From Rhizobium sp. Q54 (lineage in GTDB: Bacteria; Pseudomonadota; Alphaproteobacteria; Rhizobiales; Xanthobacteraceae), in contig CAMBQQ010000002.1 of the NCBI GenBank assembly GCA_945870035.1, forward strand, positions 19,797 to 83,796: DNA of 64,000 nucleotides, in the 5' to 3' direction. Shown here in pieces: positions 42,897 through 51,463 of the stretch. Under the pieces are notes generated by a model. That model worked only from the letters and a program-made list of their open reading frames with translations, was not told the origin of the DNA and searched no databases. Each line of letters opens with the position of its first letter. The stretch's first letter is position 1. A program made the translations under genes and the position numbers.

Positions 42897-44141
42897 ATGA
42901 GCAGCTACAATCGTCGGCATGTACTGAAGGCGAGCGCCGCACTCGCAGGCGCGTCGGCCCTGGGATTCCCGGCAATCGTCCGCGCCCAGGCAAGCACCAT
43001 CAAGATCGGCCATCTGGTGCCGCTCACCGGCTTTCTCGGCGCGATCGGCAGCTACGCCCAGCTCGGCGTCAAGCTGGCGGCCGAAGAGATCAATGCGGCC
43101 GGCGGCATCATGGGCCGCAAGATCGACCTGATATCGGAAGATTCGGTCAACCCCGCCACTGCCGCCAACAAGGCGCAGCGCATGATCGAACAGGACGGCG
43201 CGGTCGTTCTGCTCGGCGAAATTTCGTCGGCATCGGCGCTGACCATCATGCAGGTCGCCGAGCGCAACAAGAAAGTGTTCTTCTCGACCGGCGCCCGCTC
43301 CGACGCCTTGCGCGGCAAAAACTGCAATCGCTACTCTTTCCACTGCGACATTCCCAACACCGTGATGGTGAACGCGGTCGGCACCGCGCTCAATCAGAAG
43401 GGTCTGGTCAAGGGCAAGAAGTTCGTCACGCTAACCGCGGACTACATTTTCGGCCATGACCTGCTGAAAGCAGCCAAGTCCTTCTTCGCCGCCAATGACG
43501 CTAACTTGATCGGCGACGAACTGATTGCCACCGACGTGACCGATTTCAGCCCCTATCTGCTGAAGATCCGACAGGCGAAGCCGGATGTGGTCTGCTGCAA
43601 TCTCGCGGGCAACCAGGTGACCAATCTGGTCAAGCAGTATGCCGAGTTCGGATTCCCCTACCCGCTGGTCGGCTTCAATCTTAACACCGGCGATGCCTGG
43701 GCAGCCGGCGCCGGCAATCTGAGCGGTTTCTGGCCGACCGTCTGGTATCACACGCTGGACAATCCGGCCTCCAAGGCCTTCGTCGCCAACTTCACCAAGA
43801 AATACGGCAAGCCGCCGGAAAATCACGCCTGGATCGAGTACGTCACGCTCAAGCTGCTGGCCCAGGCGATCACCGACACCAAGTCGACCGAAACCGAAGC
43901 GCTGATCGCGCATTTCGAAAAGCAGACCCAGTTCGATATCATGAAGACGCGCAAGGGTTACTTCCGCACCTGGGACCATCAGCTCGTGCAGGAGGCCTAT
44001 CCGTTCACGGTGAAGGCCAAGGCCGACATGAAGGATCAGTGGGACATGCTGGTGCTCGGCGATACGGTTCCGGTGGCCAGCGCGCCGCTTGAGTCGATCT
44101 ATCCGAACAAAGAGCAGAATCCCTGCACGATGAAGGTGTAG
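42897..44141 (+). CDS. Branched-chain-type ABC importer binding protein
   Basis: 414 residues, periplasmic binding protein of the Leu/Ile/Val (HAAT) family. The N-terminus N-R-R-H-V-L-K-A-S-A-A-L ... A-R-A-Q-A looks like a twin-arginine export signal, so it may be exported folded. The mature start I-K-I-G-H-L-V-P-L-T-G-F is typical. In these families, substrates are often aromatic or dicarboxylic acids rather than amino acids. A GGGAGGA ribosome site lies upstream, and a terminator-like hairpin follows. Confidence 0.85.
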   Translation: MSSYNRRHVLKASAALAGASALGFPAIVRAQASTIKIGHLVPLTGFLGAIGSYAQLGVKLAAEEINAAGGIMGRKIDLISEDSVNPATAANKAQRMIEQDGAVVLLGEISSASALTIMQVAERNKKVFFSTGARSDALRGKNCNRYSFHCDIPNTVMVNAVGTALNQKGLVKGKKFVTLTADYIFGHDLLKAAKSFFAANDANLIGDELIATDVTDFSPYLLKIRQAKPDVVCCNLAGNQVTNLVKQYAEFGFPYPLVGFNLNTGDAWAAGAGNLSGFWPTVWYHTLDNPASKAFVANFTKKYGKPPENHAWIEYVTLKLLAQAITDTKSTETEALIAHFEKQTQFDIMKTRKGYFRTWDHQLVQEAYPFTVKAKADMKDQWDMLVLGDTVPVASAPLESIYPNKEQNPCTMKV

Positions 44142-44175
44142 CGCGCCGCGTCGCGCGACTATCTTGATTGGCGTG

Positions 44176-44209
44176 GCGGCGCCGGCACATGCAAGCCGGC
44201 GCCGCTTTT
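44176..44209 (+). terminator. Rho-independent terminator (or attenuator) after the binding-protein gene
   Basis: GCGGCGCCGGC (44176..44186), eight-base loop, GCCGGCGCCGC (44195..44205), then TTTT. An 11-bp perfect GC-rich stem with a T-run. It separates the binding-protein gene from livH, so it probably lets most transcripts end here and lowers expression of the membrane components. Confidence 0.8.
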
Positions 44210-44245
44210 GCATCGAAGCTTCAGTTTGCGGCTACCGGATAACTT

Positions 44246-45121
44246 ATGCAGATCGTGTTCCTGCTTGAACAAGTCGTGAATGGCCTGGTGCTCGGCGGCT
44301 ACTACCTGCTGATCGCGCTCGGCCTGTCGCTGATCTTCAGCGTCGGCGGCGTCGTCAATCTGGCGCATGGCGCCTTCTATGCGCTGGGCGCCTATATTTC
44401 GGTGCAACTGACCGGCTATATCGGCTTCGGCCCTGCGGTGGTTATCTCGCCTTTTCTGGTCGCCCTGCTCGGCATCCTGTTCGAGCGCTATTTGCTGCGC
44501 CGATTCTACGCCGCCGACCCAATCCTCGGCCTTCTGGTCACCTTCGGCCTGGCGATGATCGTCGAACAGATGATCCGTATCATCTGGGGCGCGCCGCCGA
44601 TATCGGCGATCATGCCGCAAGCCCTCAAAGGCTCGATCATCATCGGCGACTTTCTGTTTTCACAATACCGATTGATCCTGCTGGCGGTTGTCGTGCTGGT
44701 GCTGCTCGGCCTCTGGCTGCTGCTGCACAAGACTTCATTCGGCCGCGTCGTGCGCGCCGGCATTCAGCGGCCCGACATGGTCGCGGTGCTCGGCATTCGC
44801 CTGCAACCTTATATGACGACCATCGTCATGCTCGGCGTCGGCATGGCCGCGCTGGGCGGCGCGCTGTTTGCGCCGATCACGGTGGTTCACCCGGCGATGG
44901 GAGCGGATGTTCTCATCGTCGCCTTCGTCGTCGTGGTCATTGGCGGACTCGGCAGCTTCTGGGGCGTCGTCATCGCCGCACTGCTGGTCGGCGTGGTGCG
45001 CGGCGTGACCATCCATTTCCTGCCGGCGGCCGGCGAAGCCTCGATCTACATCCTGATGTTTCTTGTCCTCATTATTCGCCCGCGCGGGCTGCTCGGCGAA
45101 CGCATTGAGAAATTCGAATGA
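44246..45121 (+). CDS. Branched-chain-type ABC importer permease (LivH-like)
   Basis: Inner-membrane protein of 291 residues with eight or so helices. It begins Q-I-V-F-L-L-E-Q-V-V-N-G-L-V-L-G-G-Y-Y-L-L-I-A-L-G-L-S, the standard LivH opening. The stop overlaps the start of the fused LivM-G-F gene by four bases (ATGA). Confidence 0.9.
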   Translation: MQIVFLLEQVVNGLVLGGYYLLIALGLSLIFSVGGVVNLAHGAFYALGAYISVQLTGYIGFGPAVVISPFLVALLGILFERYLLRRFYAADPILGLLVTFGLAMIVEQMIRIIWGAPPISAIMPQALKGSIIIGDFLFSQYRLILLAVVVLVLLGLWLLLHKTSFGRVVRAGIQRPDMVAVLGIRLQPYMTTIVMLGVGMAALGGALFAPITVVHPAMGADVLIVAFVVVVIGGLGSFWGVVIAALLVGVVRGVTIHFLPAAGEASIYILMFLVLIIRPRGLLGERIEKFE

Positions 45122-47652
45122 CCGGCGCGCTTGCATCGACGAAATATCGCCCGCTGTGGATCGGCGCGGCCGCGCTGATCGCGCTGCCCTTCGCCATGCA
45201 TGTCATGGGCCTGTCGATCAATACCGCGACCGCCGCCGTCATTCTGGCCATCGCGGCGCTCGGCCTCAATCTCTTGATCGGCTATACCGGACTGACCTCG
45301 TTCGGCCATAGCGCCTGGTTCGGCATCGGCGCCTATGCCGCGGGCCTCATTCAGAAGAACTGGTTTCCCGGCGATATATTCGTACCGCTGCTTCTGTCGA
45401 TGGTTCTGATCGCAGTCATATCGGCCATTGCCGGGGCGTTGATCCTGCGGCGGCGCGGCGTTTACTTTTCGCTGCTGACTCTGGCGCTCGCGGCGCTGAC
45501 CTATACCATTTCGTTTCGCTGGACCGAAGTGACCGGCGGCGAAGACGGCCTCGGCGGGCTGCAGCGCGGTGGCATCGGGCCGGTGAGTTTCGACGATTCG
45601 CGTCTCTACTACGCCTTTGTCGCCGTGATCGCCTTCGGCGTGCTTTATGTAATGCTGCGGCTGGTGCGTTCGCCGTTCGGCCATGTCCTGGTCGCCATCC
45701 GCGAAAACCAGCTGCGGGCGACCTTTCAAGGCTACCCAATCGAGCGCTACAAGCTGATCGCCTTTGTCATATCCGCCGTCATCACCGGGCTTGCCGGTGC
45801 CCTGCTCGGCTTTCAGAACTACCTCGTTTCCGCCGAAGCAACCTCCGTCATTCTTTCCGGCGAGCTTCTGGCCGTCGTCGTCATCGGCGGCATGCACAGC
45901 CTGCTGGGTCCGGCGCTCGGCTCGTTGTTTTTTATTCTGTTCCGCGAACTGTTCTCGATCTGGACGCAGAACTGGCTGCTCTGGTTCGGCCTGATCTTTG
46001 TCGGCTTCGTATTGTTCTCGCCGAGCGGGCTGATCGGCGTCTGGCAGTCCTTGCGCAAGCGCTGGATCACCGCGCCGGACGAAGGCGCGGCGATGAGCAA
46101 CCGCAAGATCTATGAAGGCCTGCCGCTGCCCGGCTTCCTGCGGCCCAAGCCTGCGACCGGGACGGTTCTCGACGTCACCGGCGTCTCCAAGCATTTCGGC
46201 GGCATCCGCGCCGTCACCGGCGCCAGCCTGCAACTCGGCGCCGGCCAGATTCACGCGCTGATCGGCCCGAACGGCGCCGGCAAGACGACCTTGTTCAATA
46301 TTATCTCGAACCTGTTTCCGCCGAGCACGGGCACGGTGCGGCTGCACGGCCGCGATATTCAGGGCCTGCCGGTACAGGACGTTTGCCAGGGCGGACTGGC
46401 ACGTTCGTTCCAGATTACCAGCCTGTTCAAGACGCTGCCGATCTACGAGAACATCCGCCTGTCGTTGCAGGCGCGCCACCCCGGCCGCTTCAACATCTGG
46501 CGCGACATCGATAGTTACCCGGACACGCATGCCGAAGCCGCCGAACTGATCAAGTTCCTCGGACTGGAAGGTATCGAAACTGTGCCGGGTGGAGACCTTA
46601 GTTATGGTGGACAAAGGCTGGTCGACCTCGGCATCGCGCTCGGCTCGAAGCCGGAAGTTCTGCTGCTCGATGAACCGCTTGCGGGCCTGGCCGCGGCCGA
46701 GCGCGAGCGCGTGTCGCGGCTCATCACCAATATCGCTACCAACATCCCGGTCCTGATCGTCGAACACGATATCGACCGCGTTCTCGGATTCTCGCACCGT
46801 GTCACGGTCATGAATCAGGGCGAAGTGCTGATGACCGGCACGCCCGATGAAGTCCGCAACAACGCCCGCGTTCAGGAAATCTATACCGGCACCGGCATTC
46901 CACCGGTCACCGGGCGCGCCGCGCATAACGCCGAGCAGCGTCTCGTTCTGCGCTTCGAGAAGGTGAATTCCTTTTACGGCAAGAGCCACATTCTCAACGA
47001 TGCGACTCTCGACGTCCACGCCGGCGAAATCGTCGCGCTGCTCGGCCGCAACGGCGCCGGCAAATCGACATTGCTGAAGACCTTGTGCGGTCTGGTTACC
47101 CCCGCCTCCGGCATCATCGAATTCGAGGGCAGGAATATCGCCGGCCTGCCGGCGCCGGATATTGCCCGCATGGGCATCGGCTATGTGCCGCAAGGCCGCG
47201 GCCTGTTCGCCGGCATGACGGTGGCCGACAATCTCGCGCTCGGCCGCCTCGCCCGCAAGACCGATGGCAGCGACGGCGTGGTCTGGAACGAGGAAAGAAT
47301 CTTCGAGTATTTCCCGCGCCTGAAGGAGCGCATCCACATCGCCGCCGACTATCTGTCCGGCGGCGAGCAGCAGATGGTCGCGGTCGCCCGCGCGCTGTCC
47401 GGCAACGTCAAACTTTTGCTTCTCGACGAACCGTTCGAAGGCCTGTCGCCCACGGTCATTCTCGAACTGTTCAAGGTGTTCGACGCGCTGCGCAAGGAAA
47501 TTCCGATCGTCATCGTCGAGCACAATCTCGATCTGGTGCTGGCGTTGGCCGACCGGGTCTTCGCCCTCGAACGCGGCGCTGTGTTCCACCAGGGCCCGGC
47601 CCAGCCGCTGCTGGACGACTTGAGCTACCGCAAGAAGATTTTGTGGATCTGA
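45118..47652 (+). CDS. Fused LivM permease-LivG ATPase-LivF ATPase
   Basis: A single frame of 844 residues carrying three ABC importer components that are usually separate. Residues 1-320: LivM permease (N-L-L-I-G-Y-T-G-L-T-S-F-G-H near 60). A linker of about 30 residues follows. Residues 350-595: LivG ATPase with Walker A G-P-N-G-A-G-K-T-T near 382, signature L-S-Y-G-G-Q near 494 and L-L-L-D-E-P near 514. Residues 610-844: LivF ATPase with Walker A G-R-N-G-A-G-K-S-T near 642, L-S-G-G-E-Q near 746 and L-L-L-L-D-E-P near 767. No internal stop or frameshift is seen. It forms the importer with LivH. Confidence 0.9.
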   Translation: MTGALASTKYRPLWIGAAALIALPFAMHVMGLSINTATAAVILAIAALGLNLLIGYTGLTSFGHSAWFGIGAYAAGLIQKNWFPGDIFVPLLLSMVLIAVISAIAGALILRRRGVYFSLLTLALAALTYTISFRWTEVTGGEDGLGGLQRGGIGPVSFDDSRLYYAFVAVIAFGVLYVMLRLVRSPFGHVLVAIRENQLRATFQGYPIERYKLIAFVISAVITGLAGALLGFQNYLVSAEATSVILSGELLAVVVIGGMHSLLGPALGSLFFILFRELFSIWTQNWLLWFGLIFVGFVLFSPSGLIGVWQSLRKRWITAPDEGAAMSNRKIYEGLPLPGFLRPKPATGTVLDVTGVSKHFGGIRAVTGASLQLGAGQIHALIGPNGAGKTTLFNIISNLFPPSTGTVRLHGRDIQGLPVQDVCQGGLARSFQITSLFKTLPIYENIRLSLQARHPGRFNIWRDIDSYPDTHAEAAELIKFLGLEGIETVPGGDLSYGGQRLVDLGIALGSKPEVLLLDEPLAGLAAAERERVSRLITNIATNIPVLIVEHDIDRVLGFSHRVTVMNQGEVLMTGTPDEVRNNARVQEIYTGTGIPPVTGRAAHNAEQRLVLRFEKVNSFYGKSHILNDATLDVHAGEIVALLGRNGAGKSTLLKTLCGLVTPASGIIEFEGRNIAGLPAPDIARMGIGYVPQGRGLFAGMTVADNLALGRLARKTDGSDGVVWNEERIFEYFPRLKERIHIAADYLSGGEQQMVAVARALSGNVKLLLLDEPFEGLSPTVILELFKVFDALRKEIPIVIVEHNLDLVLALADRVFALERGAVFHQGPAQPLLDDLSYRKKILWI

Positions 47653-47678
47653 CGGCTCGCCGCTCCAACGTACATGCG

Positions 47679-48458
47679 TCAGAGCAGCGCCGGATAGGAT
47701 CCGCCGTCCAGATGGATGTTCTGCCCCGACATGAAGCCTGCAAAGGCGCTGCATAGAAACGCGCAGGTGGCGCCGAACTCCTTCGGATCGCCGAGCCGGC
47801 GCGCGGCGATGCTTTCGACCTGACGCGCGCGCGCTTCTTCATAGGAGATGCTGTCGCGCGCCATCGCCGCCTTCGCCATCTGCACCTGGCGATCGGTGTC
47901 GAAGCGTTCCGGCAGCAGATTGTTGACGGTGATGTTGTGACGCGCGACATCGAGCGCCAGCGCCTTCATCGCGCCGGTCAACCCCGCGCGTGCGCCGGCC
48001 GACGGCGCCATGTGCGGACGCGGCGTCGTCACCATCGCCGAGGTGATGTTGATGATGCGGCCGAACTTGCGCTCCTTCATGCCGGTCAACACCGCGCGCG
48101 TCAGCATGATCGGCGCCACCATGTTGGCCTCAATGACCTGCATCCAGGTGTCGTGATCGATATCGGCGAAGTTGCCCGGCTTTGGGCCGCCATTGTTGTT
48201 GATGAGAATGTCGCAAACGGGCGCGGCGGCGATGAGACGCTCGCGACCCTCGGCGGTCGCAATGTCGGCGGCAATCGCCGTGACATTGGTATCGGTTGCG
48301 GCGCGCAACGCCGTCACGACCTTTTCCAGCTTCGCGGCATCGCGCCCGTTGAGGATGACGTTAACGCCTTCCCGCGCCAGCGCCTCGGCGCAGGCCAGGC
48401 CGAGCCCCTGGCTGGAGCCACAGACGATGGCGGTGCGGCCTTCGATGCCGAGATTCAT
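47679..48458 (-). CDS. Short-chain dehydrogenase/reductase with altered catalytic motif
   Basis: 259 residues. N-terminal nucleotide motif G-S-S-Q-G-L-G near residue 14, N-N-N-G-G near 90 and I-T-S-A near 140. At the Y-x-x-x-K position the protein reads S-A-G-A-R, so the Tyr is replaced by Ser and the Lys by Arg. A-R-A-G-L-T-G versions occur in a recognised SDR subgroup, so it may still be active by another mechanism. The ATG at 48458 is preferred to one 16 codons upstream. Convergent with the LivMGF gene; divergent from the TRAP operon. Confidence 0.82.
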   Translation of the reverse strand: MNLGIEGRTAIVCGSSQGLGLACAEALAREGVNVILNGRDAAKLEKVVTALRAATDTNVTAIAADIATAEGRERLIAAAPVCDILINNNGGPKPGNFADIDHDTWMQVIEANMVAPIMLTRAVLTGMKERKFGRIINITSAMVTTPRPHMAPSAGARAGLTGAMKALALDVARHNITVNNLLPERFDTDRQVQMAKAAMARDSISYEEARARQVESIAARRLGDPKEFGATCAFLCSAFAGFMSGQNIHLDGGSYPALL

Positions 48459-48504
48459 CGGTATTTCCCTTCTTTTCGCGCGATACCGTTCCGGCATGCG
48501 GTAC

Positions 48505-48547
48505 AATAGTCGATTATATACAAAATTCGTCTTGATAATCGATTATT
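48505..48547. promoter_or_regulatory. Long inverted repeat in the TRAP operon promoter region
   Basis: AATAGTCGATTAT (48505..48517) and ATAATCGATTATT (48535..48547), 12 of 13 bases complementary, 17-base spacer. It is AT-rich against a GC-rich background and lies between the SDR and dctP starts. It could be the operator of the GntR regulator at 52478. Confidence 0.55.
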
Positions 48548-48630
48548 TCTGTTTCACGGTTCAGGCAATGCCGCCGGCCGAAGTGACCGTGAGACGGCAC
48601 GCCCAAAGGGCTGTTAAGGGAGGTTTTCCG

Positions 48631-49638
48631 ATGAAGAAGTTATTCGCCGCCGCGCTGCTTTCGCTCGCGGCCTTGGCGCCGGCCACAGTCAGCGCCCAGC
48701 CGGTCACGCTCAAGCTCGCCTTCTTCGCGTCCGACACGGAAGTGAACTATGCCAAGGCGATCAAGCTCTGGGCCGACGCGGTCAATGCCGACCCGGCCGG
48801 CGCGGTGAAGATCGAGGCCTTTCCGAACGGCGCGCTCGGCAAGGCGCTGCCGGCCCAGCCGCAAATGGTGCTCGACGGCGTTGCCGACATCGCCTTCGTC
48901 AATCCGGCGCTGGTGCCGGGCCGCTTCCCCGACGATCAATTGTTCGAGCTGCCGGGCCTCATCGGCAATATGAAGGAAGGCGTCGAGCTTTATCAGGCGC
49001 TGCTGAAGTCCAACAGCATGCGCGGCTATGCCGACTATTACGTCGTCGGTTCGTTCATGAACGCCAACGCGCATGTGTTCTCGCGAAAGCCGATCAAATC
49101 GGTCAACGACCTCAAAGGCATGAAGGTACGCATCAGCGGCGCGGTCATCGGGCAGACCGTGAAAGAACTTGGCGTCGTACCGGTGCTGATGCCGCCGAAC
49201 GAAGTCGTGGAAGCGATGGGCCGCGGCACGATCGACGCCTTGACGACGGTACCCGCCGCGGTCGTCGACTTCGGCATCGACCGCGTCACCAGCCACGACT
49301 ACCTGATCCAGCTCGGCGCCAACTCCTTCGCGGTATTGATGAACCGCAAGAAGTTTGAGTCGATGCCGAAAGCGGCGCAGGACCAGATCGCCAAGTATTC
49401 ACCCAAGTGGATCAACGATACTTACGTCAAGAATCTCAGTGCGTTTAACGATGAGTTGATCCAGAAATTCAAGGCCGACAAGAAACGCACGGTCGTGACG
49501 CCAGCCGAGGCCGACGTCAAAGTCATCAAGCAGGTCTCCGAAAAGGTGACGGCCGACTGGGCCGCCAAGAGTCCGGAAAACGCCCAGCTTCTGGCCAAGG
49601 CCCGCGCCTTGCTCACCGAGATCCGGGCGAAAAAGTGA
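48631..49638 (+). CDS. TRAP transporter periplasmic binding protein (DctP family)
   Basis: 335 residues with a Sec signal peptide ending at V-S-A-Q near residue 22. DctP family features: G-M-K-V-R-I-S-G near 152 (the carboxylate-binding Arg region) and a substrate-binding alpha/beta core. The ATG at 48631 follows GGGAGG. DctP proteins take up organic acids; the neighbouring hydroxylase and extradiol dioxygenase suggest an aromatic acid. The stop overlaps the dctQ start (GTGA). Confidence 0.88.
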   Translation: MKKLFAAALLSLAALAPATVSAQPVTLKLAFFASDTEVNYAKAIKLWADAVNADPAGAVKIEAFPNGALGKALPAQPQMVLDGVADIAFVNPALVPGRFPDDQLFELPGLIGNMKEGVELYQALLKSNSMRGYADYYVVGSFMNANAHVFSRKPIKSVNDLKGMKVRISGAVIGQTVKELGVVPVLMPPNEVVEAMGRGTIDALTTVPAAVVDFGIDRVTSHDYLIQLGANSFAVLMNRKKFESMPKAAQDQIAKYSPKWINDTYVKNLSAFNDELIQKFKADKKRTVVTPAEADVKVIKQVSEKVTADWAAKSPENAQLLAKARALLTEIRAKK

Positions 49639-50144
49639 ACCGATTGGAAAAAATCGTCACCGGCACGGCAAATTCTCTCGCCGTCGCCGGCCTGACGATC
49701 CTTCTGGCGCTCGCGGTATGCACGTTGTTCGACGGGCTGCTGCGGGCGCTCGCCAATTACCCGCTCGATTTCGTGCGCGAGATCGGCGACCTGGTGGCCG
49801 CCATATGCGGCGCCTGCTGCCTGCCGATCGTGCTGCTGCACAAGAACAACATCACCTTGCGCGTGTTCGACAAATTCCTGCCGCCGGCCGGCGCCCGGGT
49901 GTTCGATACTTTCGCCGACGTCATCATGACAATTGTGATGATCGCCATGGCCTGGCAATTCTACCTGTTCAGCCAGAAGACAATGAAAGCCGGCGACGTG
50001 ACCTGGATGCTGAACGTGCCGAAGGCGCCGTTCTGGTTCGCAGTCGACGCCATCTTGTGGGTCGGCGTCGCGGTCCAGGCCTTCGTCCTGATGCAGACGC
50101 TGAGCGGCAAGACCGCCGCGCATAATCAGGAGACCCCGCTGTGA
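49635..50144 (+). CDS. TRAP transporter small permease (DctQ family)
   Basis: 169-residue inner-membrane protein with four helices. GTG start overlapping the dctP stop by four bases and, at its end, GTGA overlapping the large permease start. Partner of DctM. Confidence 0.85.
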   Translation: MNRLEKIVTGTANSLAVAGLTILLALAVCTLFDGLLRALANYPLDFVREIGDLVAAICGACCLPIVLLHKNNITLRVFDKFLPPAGARVFDTFADVIMTIVMIAMAWQFYLFSQKTMKAGDVTWMLNVPKAPFWFAVDAILWVGVAVQAFVLMQTLSGKTAAHNQETPL

Positions 50145-51445
50145 GCGCAACCTTTATCGGCGTCGGCGGGATCATCGCGCTCTTTGTCCTGGTGGCGCTG
50201 CATCTGCCGCTGGCTTTCGCCATGATCGTCGTCGGCATCGTCGCTTTCGCCCTGCAAACCGACTGGGGACCGGCGCTGACCTTTCTCGCCAGCGAACCGT
50301 CGCAGGTGCTCGGCAGCACCGATATCGCCGCCGTGCCGCTATTCCTGATGATGGGCGCTTTCGTCAACGTCTCGGGCTTTTCCAAGGACCTCTACACCGC
50401 GGCCGCCGCATTGCTCGGCCATCGCCGCGGCGGGCTGGCCTACGCCACCATCGGCGGCAGCGCCGCCTTCGGCGCTATTTGCGGCTCGTCACCGGCCACC
50501 GTCGCCACTTTCACCCGCGTGGCGCTGCCGGAAATGCTGCAGCGGAATTATTCGCCGGCATTTTCCGGCGCCACCATCGCTGCCGGCGGCGCGCTGAAAG
50601 CGCTGATCCCGCCCTCCCTCAGCATGATCCTGTACTGCGTCGTCGCGCGTACCTACATTTTCGACGTCTTCATCGCCGCCGTCATTCCGGCCCTCATCAC
50701 CATCCTCGCCAATATCGCGGCGATTGCGCTGGTGGTGCGGTGGAATCCATCGATCGCTCCGGTCTCCGAGCAGGTGTCGAGGCAGGAGAAACTCATGGCA
50801 CTGTGGCGCGCCGCGCCCGCTATCCTGCTGATCGGCGTCATCTTCGTCGGGCTGTACAGCGGCATATTTACCGTCAGCGAAGCCGCCTCGGTCGCCGCAG
50901 TCGTGTCATTCGGCTTCGCGCTGATGCGCCGCACCATCACCATCAATAACTTCGTCACCGGCATGCGCGATAAGGCGCTGACCGCCGGCATGATCTATTT
51001 CGTGCTGATCGGCTCTTCGGTCTTCACCTATTTCATCAGCCTGGCGAAAGTCCCCGAGCAACTCATCGCCTTCCTCGGCCATCTCGATCTGCCGCCCGTC
51101 GGCATTATAGTCCTGATGCTCGGCGGCTATCTGGTGCTCGGCGCGGTGTTCGACGAACTGGCGGCCATGATCGTGACGCTGCCTTTCGCACTGCCGGTCA
51201 TCGTGCATTTCGGCTACGATCCGGTGTGGTGGGCGATCATCAATGTCATCATCGTCGAACTAGGCCTTGTTATTCCGCCGATCGGCCTGGTGATCCTGAT
51301 CCTGCATGCGATGCGGCCGGATATTCCGTTACGCCGGCTTTATCGCAACATCATCCCGTTCGTCGTCGCCGATTTGCTGGTGCTGGCCTTGCTGACGGCG
51401 TTCCCGTCGCTGGCGTTGTGGTTGCCGGCGATGCTGCGCGGATAA
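50141..51445 (+). CDS. TRAP transporter large permease (DctM family)
   Basis: 434-residue inner-membrane protein with about twelve helices, the sodium-driven translocating subunit. The motif G-A-I-C-G-S-S-P-A-T-V-A near residue 110 is that of the family. GTG start. The extradiol dioxygenase gene begins 18 bases downstream and is probably in the same transcript. Confidence 0.9.
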   Translation: MSATFIGVGGIIALFVLVALHLPLAFAMIVVGIVAFALQTDWGPALTFLASEPSQVLGSTDIAAVPLFLMMGAFVNVSGFSKDLYTAAAALLGHRRGGLAYATIGGSAAFGAICGSSPATVATFTRVALPEMLQRNYSPAFSGATIAAGGALKALIPPSLSMILYCVVARTYIFDVFIAAVIPALITILANIAAIALVVRWNPSIAPVSEQVSRQEKLMALWRAAPAILLIGVIFVGLYSGIFTVSEAASVAAVVSFGFALMRRTITINNFVTGMRDKALTAGMIYFVLIGSSVFTYFISLAKVPEQLIAFLGHLDLPPVGIIVLMLGGYLVLGAVFDELAAMIVTLPFALPVIVHFGYDPVWWAIINVIIVELGLVIPPIGLVILILHAMRPDIPLRRLYRNIIPFVVADLLVLALLTAFPSLALWLPAMLRG

Positions 51446-51463
51446 GAATTCGGAGAACCATTC

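Noticed and set aside
45046..47754. A 902-codon open frame on the minus strand opposite the LivMGF gene
   Set aside because: It is antisense to a gene with intact ABC motifs on the other strand; its translation is Arg/Gln/Asp-rich with no family features. GC-rich third positions keep such frames open.
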